NCBI GenBank assembly: GCA_029785195.1
Contig: JAFMAD010000001.1
Location: forward strand, 310,001-374,000
DNA: 64,000 nucleotides
Direction: 5' to 3'
Origin: Nitrososphaerota archaeon
Lineage (GTDB): Archaea > Thermoproteota > Nitrososphaeria > Nitrososphaerales > Gagatemarchaeaceae
Below are positions 25,178 to 33,947 of the stretch, piece by piece. The translations under genes were made by a program, and so were the position numbers. Under the pieces are notes generated by a model. The model made no database searches, was not told the origin of the DNA, and saw only the letters and a list, made by a program, of their open reading frames with translations. How positions within the stretch are numbered: the stretch's first letter is position 1; every line of letters begins with the position of its first letter.

Positions 25178-25432
25178 TCAGTATATCGTGTGGGGACCGC
25201 ACCGCAAGAACGTCACTGTGTTTTCCTGCGAGTTGACCGAATAGAGAATTCGGATGGCTCGACCGATATCGTACCCATACACTCCCTTCCATTTGCCATA
25301 CTTGGGCCTTCCAATTGTCAATGGGTTCTCCGAATCCAAGATCTCTCTGATTGCACCATTCACCCTTGCTGTTCTTGAGTTCCGAGATTCTTGTAGTCTC
25401 TCCTGAATGTCGGGGTGTACGCGGGCGCCCAC
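25178..25432 (-). CDS. RelE/ParE-type toxin of a type II toxin-antitoxin pair
   Basis: 84 residues from the GTG at 25432; the frame is open for a few codons upstream. The RelE-like pattern is VHPDIQERLQESRNSRTARVNGAIREIL (helical hairpin), then GRPKYGKWKGVYGYDIGRAIRILYSVNSQENTVTFLRCGPHTIY, the four-stranded sheet with basic residues and a C-terminal Tyr. RelE toxins cleave mRNA on the ribosome. The gene is 11 bp after the antitoxin gene on the same strand. Confidence 0.75.
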   Translation of the reverse strand: MGARVHPDIQERLQESRNSRTARVNGAIREILDSENPLTIGRPKYGKWKGVYGYDIGRAIRILYSVNSQENTVTFLRCGPHTIY

Positions 25433-25443
25433 GGCAAGATCTC

Positions 25444-25683
25444 TCAGCGCGAGTCCAGGTCTCTTATCATCTCGCCAGCGTTCTTGAAGCGCTTCGTTCT
25501 CGCTTCTTTCATCTCTCTCAATGACTGGTCAGTTCTACTCCGGTATTCAGAGTCGAGTATCTCCCAGGTCTGTTCCTTGAGCGCCTCGTCACTGGCTTCC
25601 TCCCTCACACCTTCCTTGAGCATGGCAACTAGATGTTCCACAGTCTCCCTGTCTACCAAGTACTTCTGTTCTGTCCTTGCCAT
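25444..25683 (-). CDS. antitoxin of the RelE-type pair
   Basis: 79 residues, highly charged and helical: EQKYLVDRETVEHLVAMLKEGVREEASDEALKEQTWEILDSEYRSRTDQSLREMKEARTKRFKNAGEMIRDLDSR. The N-terminus may be DNA-binding. Size, charge and position directly upstream of a RelE-like toxin on the same strand identify it as the antitoxin. TATA-like CTATTTAC is about 26-34 nt upstream of the ATG, so antitoxin is made first, as usual. Family not assigned. Confidence 0.7.
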   Translation of the reverse strand: MARTEQKYLVDRETVEHLVAMLKEGVREEASDEALKEQTWEILDSEYRSRTDQSLREMKEARTKRFKNAGEMIRDLDSR

Positions 25684-25760
25684 ATGTAATGACCGAACTA
25701 TCCCGCAAGTAAATAGGCCGATTGGAGGTCCTTATGGTGATTAATCTCGATGCATGGCTC

Positions 25761-25963
25761 GCCTGCACCAGCCGACGCCCCCCGAGCGAACAAGGTGAGC
25801 GAGGGCCCCGCTTCGAGGCGGGGTGAAGGCGAAGGGCGAGCGAGAGGCAAAGAGGGGGGAGCGAAGCGAGCCGACAGGCGAGCGATGCCGTCGGTAGACA
25901 TCGCGGGGGGTGAATTTGCCCTGGAGCGGAGTCCGAGCCTGAAGGGAATCGGCTGGTGCAGGC
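25761..25963. repeat. 203-bp element bounded by perfect 15-bp inverted repeats
   Basis: The left arm 25761-25775 starts GCCTGCACC and the right arm 25949-25963 is its exact reverse complement ending GGTGCAGGC. The interior is purine-rich and has a hairpin CCCCGC-TTCGAG-GCGGGG at 25806-25823 and CCGAC (25871-25875) pairing with GTCGG (25890-25894). No open frame and no obvious target-site duplication. It may be a miniature inverted-repeat element or a structured RNA closed by a long terminal stem. Confidence 0.6.
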
Positions 25964-26239
25964 CCGCCAGGGAGGGGGGAGGAAATTGGGTTCGGATTGG
26001 AAAATGCAGAAGATTTTGACAGGGGTACCCATGAAAGGAGGAATATACCACCCCGCCGTTCTTCCCCTCTTTTGGGTGGTTGTTTGTGTTGTATGTGGCG
26101 AGTGGGCCCCACACCTTCTTCCTTCAGCTGGAAAGGGCTCTCCCATAGCAAGCAACCCTCTTTAGGCTCATCCATTGTTCCGTGGCTGGTCTCGTCGTAC
26201 ATGCAAGTGATCTGCGCCTTCGCGAAGGAGGAGTACAGC

Positions 26240-26620
26240 GATGGCTGAAAGAGAATTACCCGAATCTTGTCGATGAACAGACGGGAGATTGTGTGCGCCA
26301 TGACGACGAACTCGATGGATGGAGGGAACGGGGGACTGAAGTATAAGCTCAGGGCGGCCTGCCAGAGGGGCGAGAGCATCGAGGCCCGGTGCCTGCTCGC
26401 GGCGCTGAGGGATTCGACGAAGACGTTCAGGAACGACAAGCCCAGGATGTCATTCGCGGTCATGAACTCCGAGTTCGTATACGGATAGGTGATGATGATG
26501 AGTGCTGACGCTACGATGATGGCGATTACCAGCAACGGCGATGGAAGTGCAATCGCGATAATCGGGGGAAGGGCGGCAGCATAATGAGCGAGGTCAGGAG
26601 GATGGCCATGTGTTCAATCT
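26240..26620 (-). pseudogene. possible frameshifted remnant of a membrane-protein gene
   Basis: Read leftward, an ATG at about 26609 gives MAILLTSLIMLPP and then ends early. One frame over, the sequence continues hydrophobically as IIAIALPSPLLVIAIIVASALIIITYPYTNSEF and then FMTANDILGLSFLNVFVESLSAASRHRA before losing protein character after about 26240. A single frameshift would join them. No family recognised. It could also be chance, so confidence is low. Confidence 0.3.
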
Positions 26621-26675
26621 CTCATCAGAGCCTCTCGAGATGGTCCTCGCATGCGACCTCCCCGCACCCTTTGCC

Positions 26676-27569
26676 CTAACCTTGCTTCTTCACCCAGTCG
26701 ATGGTCCGCTGCAGCCCTTGCTCCAGCGTCAAATCATGCGTGTACCCTAGCAGGGTCTGAGCCTTGTCAATGGTAGGATAGCTGATCTGAGGGTCCTTCT
26801 CCAGCTCGCTCCTCGGCGGGAGGAGCTTGAGTTCCGACTTCGACCCGGTCAGCCTCTTGACGGTCTCGGCAAGCTCCCTGATGGAGACTGGCCCGAGGCC
26901 GCCGAAATTGAACGCCTGACCCACCGCCCTGTCGTCGTTGATGATCGAGAGCACGAGCTTGGCGTAGTTGACGGCGTGGGACGGGGAGGTGGTGTCCCTC
27001 CCTCCGTTGTACAGGGTGAGCGGCTCGTCGCCAAGGCAGGCGCGGATGAACCGGATGGTCGCCCTGGTGGGCTGGTCGTGTTCGCCGAACAAGAGCCAGC
27101 TCCGAGTAATCGACACCGGAAGGCCGACAGACTTGAAGAACCCCATAGCCATCCCTTCGCTCGCTACCTTCGAGTAGTCGTAGGGGACTCGGGGGTCGAA
27201 CGGCGACTCCTCCGAGACAGGGTTCACCTTCGGGGCGCCGAAGACGTTGGCCGAAGACGCGACTACGATCCTCTTCACCCCCTTCCTCTTCGCGAGCTCG
27301 AGCATGTTCAGGGTGCCAAAGCAGTTGACGCGGAAACAGAGGGCGGGGTCCTCGATCGTCTTCTTGATCTCCGTGATGGCCGCGAGGTGAACGATGGCGT
27401 CGAAGTCTTGGGAAGCCAACTTGCCGAAGACGAAGTCCTTGTCCAGGAGGTCCCCCGACAGGTCCCACCCGGAGAGGTCCGTCGGAATTACCCTGACCCC
27501 CTTTTCCCTGAAATACTCCGCCAGGTTTCTGCCGACCATCCCAGACGCGCCCGTCAGCAGCACTTTCAA
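26676..27569 (-). CDS. NAD-dependent epimerase/dehydratase (UDP-glucose 4-epimerase-like)
   Basis: 297 residues. Rossmann motif LLTGASGMVGRNLAEYF (G-x2-G-x2-G), HLAAITEIKKTIEDP, VVASSANVFG and catalytic YDYSKVASEGM (YxxxK), then RSWLLFGEHDQPTRATIRFIRACL in the substrate domain and FNFGG near the C-terminus. This is an extended SDR acting on nucleotide sugars. TATA-like CTTAAATAG is about 24-32 nt before the ATG and overlaps the end of the upstream gene. Probably involved in surface glycan precursor synthesis; exact substrate unknown. Confidence 0.92.
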   Translation of the reverse strand: MKVLLTGASGMVGRNLAEYFREKGVRVIPTDLSGWDLSGDLLDKDFVFGKLASQDFDAIVHLAAITEIKKTIEDPALCFRVNCFGTLNMLELAKRKGVKRIVVASSANVFGAPKVNPVSEESPFDPRVPYDYSKVASEGMAMGFFKSVGLPVSITRSWLLFGEHDQPTRATIRFIRACLGDEPLTLYNGGRDTTSPSHAVNYAKLVLSIINDDRAVGQAFNFGGLGPVSIRELAETVKRLTGSKSELKLLPPRSELEKDPQISYPTIDKAQTLLGYTHDLTLEQGLQRTIDWVKKQG

Positions 27570-27597
27570 TTTGGAACGGACCAGCGGCGCTTTCTAT

Positions 27598-27987
27598 TTA
27601 AGGTGAGGAGAGGCCTGACTTCTTCAGCAGGTCCGCCACCAGCTCCTTGTCTACGACCCCGTAGCCCACGCTCTCCTCTCCGTCGGCCATGGTCATCGGC
27701 AACCTTGCGACGTAGTAAGGCACTTCGAACCCCTCTGCCTCCTCCCCTTCTGCTTCATAGAGCTTGGACCAGCCCTCCCCTTCCCTGGCGTAGCAGAACA
27801 CGGCGGTGACCTTCCTCTCTCCGAACCCGCCACCCCTCCCCCCCGCCGCGAGGGAGCCTTCCCCAATCTTGAGGAGGAACATCGTGTTGTCCGCCCCCCT
27901 GGGACTCAGGTCCACCTCCTTCTCTGAAATCACGATGGCTCTCGAGGTCCCTGTGAGATGGGCGCAAATCTCTTCGAGCGTGGCCAT
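27598..27987 (-). CDS. unknown conserved-looking protein
   Basis: 129 residues with a Gly-rich middle (GEGSLAAGGRGGGFGERKVTAVFCYAREGEGW) flanked by regular alpha/beta sequence: MATLEEICAHLTGTSRAIVISEKEVDLSPRGADNTMFLLKI and FEVPYYVARLPMTMADGEESVGYGVVDKELVADLLKKSG. No signal or membrane helix. Start ATG at 27987. I do not recognise it. It lies between the Nudix gene and the epimerase on the same strand. Confidence 0.6.
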   Translation of the reverse strand: MATLEEICAHLTGTSRAIVISEKEVDLSPRGADNTMFLLKIGEGSLAAGGRGGGFGERKVTAVFCYAREGEGWSKLYEAEGEEAEGFEVPYYVARLPMTMADGEESVGYGVVDKELVADLLKKSGLSSP

Positions 27988-28027
27988 CGTGCAATCCCGG
28001 CCCTACCCGCGTAATAAGTCATCCAAC

Positions 28028-28549
28028 CTATCCTCTCCCTGGACTGAGCCGCAGGTACTCGTGGAGGAGCATGGCGGCATCCGGAGTGAGCTCCCCTGAC
28101 TCCATCATCGCGTTCAACTCCTCCCGGTCGAATTCCGCAACCGTTTCGACCTCAGCAAGGTCGATCCGTGCGCTAGCGTCGGACGAAGCAGCGAAGAGCG
28201 ACACCCACTCGCGCTCGACGAGCGCCCCTTCTCTTATGGGTGGGATCAGGTACCTGCCGATTCCCTCGAGGCTTGACCGGAGTCCGAGCTCCTCGGCCAG
28301 CTCCCTGACAGCGGCATCCCTGTATGACTCCCCTTTCTTGACGTGGCCGGTGCAGGAAAGCGTCCACATTCCAGGCTGCCAAGGGTCCTTCAGGCTCCTC
28401 CGCTGCAGCAAGACCCTGCCGTCCGGCCTCGAAACGACCACGGCAACGGCCCGGTGCAGCAGGCCACGCTTCAAGCATTCGCCCAAGGTGGACTCGCTGA
28501 CCACCGAGTCATGCTCGTCGACTACGTCCACGCGCTCTTCACCCCCCAT
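28028..28549 (-). CDS. isopentenyl-diphosphate isomerase-like Nudix hydrolase
   Basis: 173 residues. The Nudix box GHVKKGESYRDAAVRELAEELGL matches G-x5-E-x7-R-E-U-x-E-E-x-G-U. The upstream LLHRAVAVVVSRPDGRVLLQRRSLKDPWQPGMWTLSCTGHV is the type-1 IPP isomerase pattern (HRA...QRR...W..SC.GH), with the SC cysteine. Archaea usually carry type-2 IDI, so this may be either a type-1 isomerase or a related Nudix hydrolase. It follows carB by 9 bp and is likely the last gene of the carA-carB operon. Confidence 0.82.
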   Translation of the reverse strand: MGGEERVDVVDEHDSVVSESTLGECLKRGLLHRAVAVVVSRPDGRVLLQRRSLKDPWQPGMWTLSCTGHVKKGESYRDAAVRELAEELGLRSSLEGIGRYLIPPIREGALVEREWVSLFAASSDASARIDLAEVETVAEFDREELNAMMESGELTPDAAMLLHEYLRLSPGRG

Positions 28550-28558
28550 GGAAGGCGC

Positions 28559-31500
28559 CTACTTTCCGACGCAGAGGAGGAGCGCTTCAGCTTCTTCCTT
28601 GGTCGAGAGTACCTGGACCTGGAGGTCGACGGCCTTGCGCCTCACCTTGTGGAACGCCTCGGAGTCGACGTTGGTGTTCGCATTGAACGAGAGCACGAAT
28701 GAGACCTTCCCGCCTGATATGAGACCCATGACCTCGGCCATCCTTTCATCCAGGGCCCGCTCGTCTAGCTCCAGCACCTCTATCCCCGCCCCCCTGAAGC
28801 GAGACAGTAGCGGCTTGACCCCGGACGCATCCTGCCAGGGCTCTAGGAGGAGTATCCCCACGTCCCCCTTCGCCGGTATCCGGTGCCCCGTCGCCAAGAA
28901 GGCCTGAGACAGCGCCTCAGCGAAGGTGTCTCCGAAGCAAGCGACCTCCCCGGTGGAGCGCATCTCAACGCCGAGCTTCGGGTCCGCTCCATCCATCTGC
29001 AGGAACGAGAACATGGGCGCCTTTACGGCGAAGCGCTTCGGCTCTTCGACGTCGGCGGTCCTCCGTAGAGACCCGCCTTCGACCGCGGGGGCGACGACGT
29101 CGATCAGGTTGACGCCCGTCGCCTTGCAGACGTATGGGAGCGAGCGCGAGGCCCTGAGGTTGCACTCTATGACGTAGACCGATGCCCCCCGGACGAGGAA
29201 CTGGATGTTGAGTGGGCCCCTCGCCTTCAGCTCCCTTGCTATGCTCCTCGTGTAGACCCTTATCTTCTCCTTGGCGGCCTTACTGACGGTGACGGTGGGG
29301 ATGCTCATGATCGCGTCCCCGGAGTGTATCCCCGCGTCCTGGACGTGCTCCATGATGGCGCCTATCACGGTGCTCTTCCCGTCGGACACCGCGTCGACCT
29401 CTACTTCCCGCGCCCCCTCGATGAACTCGCTGACGACGACCGGGTACTCAGGGTTCACCATGGCCGCCTTGGTGATGTAGGTCTCCAGCTCGGAGGAGTC
29501 CCAGATGACCCTCATGGCGGATCCGCTGAGGACGTGGGAAGGCCTGACGATCACTGGGTATCCTACCCTGGAACAGAACTTTGCCGCCTCGGCTGGGGAG
29601 CGGAATGAGCCCCAGGTCGGCTGCGGGATCCCGAGGCGGTCCAGCAGAGCGCTGAACTTGGACCTGTCTTCTGCCGTCTCTATGGACTGCGAGGAGGTGC
29701 CGAGGATCGTGACCCCTCTCTTCTCCAGGGACTCGGCGAGGTCATTGGGCGTCTGCCCCCCGACGCACAGGACCATCCCTTCAGGCTTCTCCTTGTCATA
29801 GATGGCGAGGAGCCTCTCGACGGTGAGCTCTTCGAAGTAGAGCCTGTCGCTCATGTCGAAGTCTGTCGAAACAGTCTCGGGGTTGCAGTTCACCACGATG
29901 ACCTCATACCCCAACCCCTTCAATGCCCACGCCATGTTCATGGTACCCCAGTCGAACTCGACGGAGCTCCCGATGCGGTAGGGCCCCGCCCCAAGGACTA
30001 TCACCTTCCGCGCGGAGGTCGGTGGTGCCTCGTCGACCGCGGCGTCGAAGGTCTGGTAGAGATAGTTGGTCCTGGAGGGCCACTCGGCAGCCAGTGTGTC
30101 GATCACCTTTGTGACAGGCGTCACCCCTAGGCGCACCCGCGCCTCTCGCACCCTGTCTTCTCCGATCCCCAGGAGGTCCCCGATCTGCCTGTCTGAGAAC
30201 CCGAGCTTCTTCGCCCTGGCCAGGACCTCCCTGTTCGGGGGGGCGCCGGGAGGGAGCGACTCGAGGAAGGCGTGGAAGTCGACGACGTTCTTGTACTTGC
30301 TTACGAACCATGGGTCGACTTCGCTCTTCTCGGCTACTTCTTCTTCCCTCGCGCCTGCTCGGAGGGCCTCGGCTAGATCGAACGCGATGGTGTCGGACGG
30401 CCGCTCGAGCCTCCCCAAGGCCGTCGAGAGGTCATGGGGGCTCCCCCGCCTGACCACTCCGTCGTGCTGCGGGTTGGCCATGCGGGCCGCCTTCTGGATG
30501 GCCTCCTCGAAGCCCCTCCCCACCGCCATGACCTCCCCGATCGACTTCATGGAAGTCCCTATGATCCTGGAGGCTCCGTCGAACTTGACGGTGTCCCAGC
30601 GGGGCATCTTCACTACAAGATAGTCCAGGGAAGGCTCGAAGAGGGCGGTGGTTATCCCAGACACCCTGTTCTTCAACTCGGTGAGGTGGTACCCCAGCGC
30701 GAGCTTCGCGGCGACGTATGCCAGAGGGTACCCGGTAGCCTTGGAGGCGAGGGCAGAGGACCTCGAGAGCCTTGCGTTGATCTCGATGGCGGCGTACCTC
30801 TCGGATCCAGGGTGGAGGGCGAACTGGATGTTGCACTCCCCGACGATGCCGCATGTCCGCGCGGCGCGGAGCGAAGCGGTGCGGAGGAGATGGTACTCGG
30901 CGTTGGTGAGCGTCTGTGAGGGTGCGACGACGATGTTGTCCCCGGTGTGGACTCGCATGCCTAGCATGTTCTCCATGTTGCAGATTATGACGCTGTTATC
31001 GTCCCTGTCGCGCATTATCTCGTACTCGATCTGCTTCCACCCGCCCAGGTACTCCTCCACCAGGACCTGGTGCGCGAGGGAGCTGTTCAGGCCTCTCTCG
31101 ACTATCTGCGACAGCTCTTGGAGGTTCCGTGCGACCCCACCCCCCTTGCCTCCGAGGGTGTAGGCGACCCGGATTATCACCGGGAACCCCAGCTCGTCCG
31201 TCGCCTCTTTCGCCTCGTCGAAGGAGTAAGCGGCGAAACTGCGTGGGACGGGGACGTCGCAGCCAATCATTGTCTTCTTGAACAGGTCCCTGTCTTCGGT
31301 CAGCTGAATCCCTCTGACGGGGGTGCCGAGGACCTTCACTCCGTACTTCTCGAGCACGCCCCTCTCTGAGAGGCCGATGCCGCAGTTGAGGGCCGTCTGC
31401 CCCCCGAAGCTGAGGAGGATGCCGTCGGGCCGCTCCCTCTCGATGACCCTAGATACCGAGTCGACAGAGAGCGGGACGAAGTGGATGCGGTCAGAGAACT

Positions 31501-31672
31501 GGGGGCTGGTCTGAATCGTCGCTATGTTGGGGTTGACAAGGACGGAATCGACCCCCTCCTCTTTCAGCGCCTTCAGGCACTGGCTCCCGGAGTAATCGAA
31601 CTCCCCGGCCTCGCCTATCTTGATGGCGCCGCTCCCGATGACGATGACTTTCTTTACGCTTTCACGCTTCGT
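28559..31672 (-). CDS. carB: carbamoyl-phosphate synthase large subunit (probable ACG start)
   Basis: 1037 residues when begun at the ACG at 31672. It makes carbamoyl phosphate from bicarbonate, ammonia and two ATP, for pyrimidines and arginine. Both halves show pre-ATP-grasp and ATP-grasp domains: KKVIVIGSGAIKIGEAGEFDYSG and IQLTEDRDLFK in the first, KVIVLGAGPYRIGSSVEFDWG and IETAEDRSKFS in the second; the C-terminal MGS-like regulatory domain is divergent. The first GTG (31357) would delete 105 residues including the conserved IGSG loop. No ATG, GTG or TTG occurs before it, but ACG follows GGTGA by 6 nt, inside the end of carA. Translational coupling with carA is likely. Confidence 0.95.
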   Translation of the reverse strand, partial: TKRESVKKVIVIGSGAIKIGEAGEFDYSGSQCLKALKEEGVDSVLVNPNIATIQTSPQFSDRIHFVPLSVDSVSRVIERERPDGILLSFGGQTALNCGIGLSERGVLEKYGVKVLGTPVRGIQLTEDRDLFKKTMIGCDVPVPRSFAAYSFDEAKEATDELGFPVIIRVAYTLGGKGGGVARNLQELSQIVERGLNSSLAHQVLVEEYLGGWKQIEYEIMRDRDDNSVIICNMENMLGMRVHTGDNIVVAPSQTLTNAEYHLLRTASLRAARTCGIVGECNIQFALHPGSERYAAIEINARLSRSSALASKATGYPLAYVAAKLALGYHLTELKNRVSGITTALFEPSLDYLVVKMPRWDTVKFDGASRIIGTSMKSIGEVMAVGRGFEEAIQKAARMANPQHDGVVRRGSPHDLSTALGRLERPSDTIAFDLAEALRAGAREEEVAEKSEVDPWFVSKYKNVVDFHAFLESLPPGAPPNREVLARAKKLGFSDRQIGDLLGIGEDRVREARVRLGVTPVTKVIDTLAAEWPSRTNYLYQTFDAAVDEAPPTSARKVIVLGAGPYRIGSSVEFDWGTMNMAWALKGLGYEVIVVNCNPETVSTDFDMSDRLYFEELTVERLLAIYDKEKPEGMVLCVGGQTPNDLAESLEKRGVTILGTSSQSIETAEDRSKFSALLDRLGIPQPTWGSFRSPAEAAKFCSRVGYPVIVRPSHVLSGSAMRVIWDSSELETYITKAAMVNPEYPVVVSEFIEGAREVEVDAVSDGKSTVIGAIMEHVQDAGIHSGDAIMSIPTVTVSKAAKEKIRVYTRSIARELKARGPLNIQFLVRGASVYVIECNLRASRSLPYVCKATGVNLIDVVAPAVEGGSLRRTADVEEPKRFAVKAPMFSFLQMDGADPKLGVEMRSTGEVACFGDTFAEALSQAFLATGHRIPAKGDVGILLLEPWQDASGVKPLLSRFRGAGIEVLELDERALDERMAEVMGLISGGKVSFVLSFNANTNVDSEAFHKVRRKAVDLQVQVLSTKEEAEALLLCVGK

Positions 31673-32820
31673 ATCTCTTCACCTCTTAGGGGCCTCGCCT
31701 TCCGCGTCATCTCGATGAACCTGTCGAAGACGAAGAGGGTGTCGTAGGGGCCGGGGGTCGCCTCAGGATGGAACTGGACCGCCATGCACGGCCTTGAAGC
31801 GTGGAGGACGCCTTCGATGGTGTTGTCGTCAGCGTTGGCGAACCACTGGCGCAGGTCGGTCCCTTTCAACGTCGTCTCAGAGATCGCATAGCCGTGGTTC
31901 TGGCTCGTGACATACCCTCTCCCTGTGGCGAGGTCCACGCACGGCTTGTTCTGCCCCCTGTGGCCGTACTTCAGCTTGAAGGTCTCTGCTCCCTGCGACA
32001 TCCCCACCAGCTGCTCCCCGAGGCATATCCCTAGGACGGGGACTTCCCCGTCTATCAGCGACCCGACGCACTTCGCCGTGTCAGCCAGGAGCTGTGGGTC
32101 CCCAGGACCGTTGCATACGACGACCCCCGCTGGGTCGTGCTGCATGACCGCAGAATATGAGGAGTCGTAGGGGAGGCGGACGACCTGGAACCCGCGCCTG
32201 AGTAGGTTCCTCACTATGCCGAGCTTGGTCCCGCAGTCGAGGACGACTATCTTCGGACCCTCCCCCCCGTGGACGACGGGTCCAGGGACCGAGACCCCTT
32301 TCACCAGGTTCTGGGACGAGTAACTGCTTGCCTTCGCGAGCAGTTCGGCGAGCTTCCCTCTATCCTTGGCGTCGTGGCCGCACGCTATGATCCCCATCAT
32401 CACCCCTGCCTCCCTCAGCTTCGAGACCAGGGCCCTTGTGTCGACCCCTTGTATCCCTGGGATGCCTTCCGACTCCATCCACTTCCAGAGGGGCCTCTCC
32501 GAAGCCCAGTGGCTCGGAGAGTCGCAAGCCTCCTGGACCACGATCCCCCTCACCTTGATCGAGTCAGACTCGAAGAAGCGCGGGAGGTCGAACTTGTCCC
32601 TCGCAGAGTAGGGCGGGACACCGTAATTCCCTATGAGCGGATAAGTGAAGGTGAGGATCTGGCCCGCGTAGGAAGGGTCTGTCATCGACTCGAGATAGCC
32701 GACCATGCCTGTGTTGAAGACCACCTCGCCTACGGAGTCAGCTTCGGCGCCGAAGCCCTGGCCGAAGAAAGTAGAGCCGTCCTCGAGGAGAAGAAGCGCG
32801 TCCCTTTTCGCAGCGAGCAC
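31654..32820 (-). CDS. carA: carbamoyl-phosphate synthase small (glutaminase) subunit
   Basis: 388 residues. The N-terminal CPSase small-chain domain (LLLEDGSTFFGQGFGAEADSVGEVVFNTGMVGYLESMTDPSYAGQILTFTYPLIGNYG) precedes a class-I glutamine amidotransferase domain with nucleophile Cys in GICLGEQ and the HPEA histidine-glutamate pair. It releases ammonia from glutamine and passes it to CarB. TATA-like CCTTAAAAGC is about 28-38 nt upstream of the start. Its final 19 nt contain the carB start region. Confidence 0.97.
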   Translation of the reverse strand: MLAAKRDALLLLEDGSTFFGQGFGAEADSVGEVVFNTGMVGYLESMTDPSYAGQILTFTYPLIGNYGVPPYSARDKFDLPRFFESDSIKVRGIVVQEACDSPSHWASERPLWKWMESEGIPGIQGVDTRALVSKLREAGVMMGIIACGHDAKDRGKLAELLAKASSYSSQNLVKGVSVPGPVVHGGEGPKIVVLDCGTKLGIVRNLLRRGFQVVRLPYDSSYSAVMQHDPAGVVVCNGPGDPQLLADTAKCVGSLIDGEVPVLGICLGEQLVGMSQGAETFKLKYGHRGQNKPCVDLATGRGYVTSQNHGYAISETTLKGTDLRQWFANADDNTIEGVLHASRPCMAVQFHPEATPGPYDTLFVFDRFIEMTRKARPLRGEEIRSVKA

Positions 32821-32891
32821 TCTGAGAATGACGAGCTCCTTCGTTTCGCTTTTAAGGGTTTGGAATGCCTCCGCTGCTTCCGGGTCTCGGG

Positions 32892-33917
32892 CTACCCCCC
32901 GGCGCGGTCCCCCAAGAACGCGGCGAGCTCTTCGAGCCCGGCCTCAAGCACGTCCTTGGGCGAGGTGAAGCAGAGCCTGAACGAACTCGGTGCCCCGAAG
33001 AAGTCGCCGGGACCGACGAGGACGCCGCGGCGCTCAAGCAGAGCCTTCGCGAAGGCGACCGACCTCTGGCCCCCTTTGTAACGGAAGAGGCAGAACGGTG
33101 CTGCCTCGGGGAGGACCGCGGACACCCCGAGGCCTCGGCGGGCGAACTTCCGGACCAGAGCCGCGTTCTCCGTGTAGGTCAGCCGAGCCCTTTCTACGAA
33201 GGGAGCCCTCCTCTCAAGGACCTGCCTTGCCAGCCACAGGCTGTACTCGGCGTCGTGGCCGCTCACCAGTTTCTTCCCTTTCCTCAGCGCCTTGGCTGTC
33301 CTGGCATCTGCTATCATCCATCCTACTCTCAGCCTGCCGAGGCCGTAGAACTTCGTCATGGAGCTGCACGTCACCACCCCCCCGAGCCTCGAGTGCAGCG
33401 TGACGGGCTCATCGAATGTGAAGCCGCCGTAGGTTTCGTTCACAAAGACGGATGCCTTCTTCGAAATCTCGCCGAGCCTGTCTATTGTCGCGCTCCTCAG
33501 CCTCGCACCAGTCGGGTTGTTAGGGTCCGTTAGCGCGTAGACCGCCCCCTGATGGACAGGGGCTTCGAGGGAGTGGCCGACCCTCATCCCAAGCCAGCGG
33601 GGTACCGAGAGCATAGGCTCGTAATTGGGGACGGGAACGATGGCGTTCCGCTTCCCGAGGACTGAGAAAGCAAGAAAGATCGCCTCGGAAGCGCCCGAAG
33701 TGACCACCACTTCCTCCGCATCCACCCGGTAGATCCTTGCAATCACGTCCGCGAGCGCCCTTTCGTGGACGTCATTCTCCTTGCTGAACGCTTCAAACGA
33801 CGTATTGACGCCCAGCTCTGCGAGCGGGGGCTCTGGGAGCCCGCTGTTGGAGAGGTTGTATTTCGCGTCCTTTGAGTGCCCGAGGATCCAGTCGACCAGC
33901 CGGGACTCAGGGAGCAA
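32892..33917 (-). CDS. PLP-dependent aminotransferase class I/II
   Basis: 341 residues of fold-type I: TSGASEAIFLAFSVLG (PLP phosphate loop), DPNNPTGARL, NETYGGFTFDEP, and the Schiff-base lysine in SSMTKFYGLGRLRVGWMIA. It transfers an amino group between an amino acid and a 2-oxo acid; the short length and SMTKFYG pattern recall archaeal aspartate/alanine or histidinol-phosphate-type enzymes. TTG start with TATA-like GATAAAC 24-30 nt upstream. The carA promoter lies in the 71-bp gap downstream, so it is probably a separate unit. Substrate uncertain. Confidence 0.9.
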   Translation of the reverse strand: MLPESRLVDWILGHSKDAKYNLSNSGLPEPPLAELGVNTSFEAFSKENDVHERALADVIARIYRVDAEEVVVTSGASEAIFLAFSVLGKRNAIVPVPNYEPMLSVPRWLGMRVGHSLEAPVHQGAVYALTDPNNPTGARLRSATIDRLGEISKKASVFVNETYGGFTFDEPVTLHSRLGGVVTCSSMTKFYGLGRLRVGWMIADARTAKALRKGKKLVSGHDAEYSLWLARQVLERRAPFVERARLTYTENAALVRKFARRGLGVSAVLPEAAPFCLFRYKGGQRSVAFAKALLERRGVLVGPGDFFGAPSSFRLCFTSPKDVLEAGLEELAAFLGDRAGG

Positions 33918-33947
33918 GAGAGGTCCGGTCCGGCCGCCGGTTTATCT

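Larger units (their letters stand above)
25684..26675. other. gene-poor, lower-GC scar between the toxin-antitoxin pair and an epimerase
   Basis: About 1 kb without a convincing intact gene. It starts with the antitoxin promoter, then an element bounded by 15-bp inverted repeats (25761-25963), then a stretch of lower GC and less regular codon use (26000-26260), and a possible decayed membrane-protein gene read leftward (about 26240-26620). The composition differs from the flanks. It looks like a site of past insertion and decay. Confidence 0.5.

Noticed and set aside
25761-25963. Insertion sequence
   Set aside because: No transposase frame and no target-site duplication next to the arms.
25741-26535. 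264-codon open frame on the minus strand across the scar region
   Set aside because: Only its first ~90 codons look protein-like; the rest is the reverse of purine-rich repeat sequence and the inverted-repeat element, with no family features.
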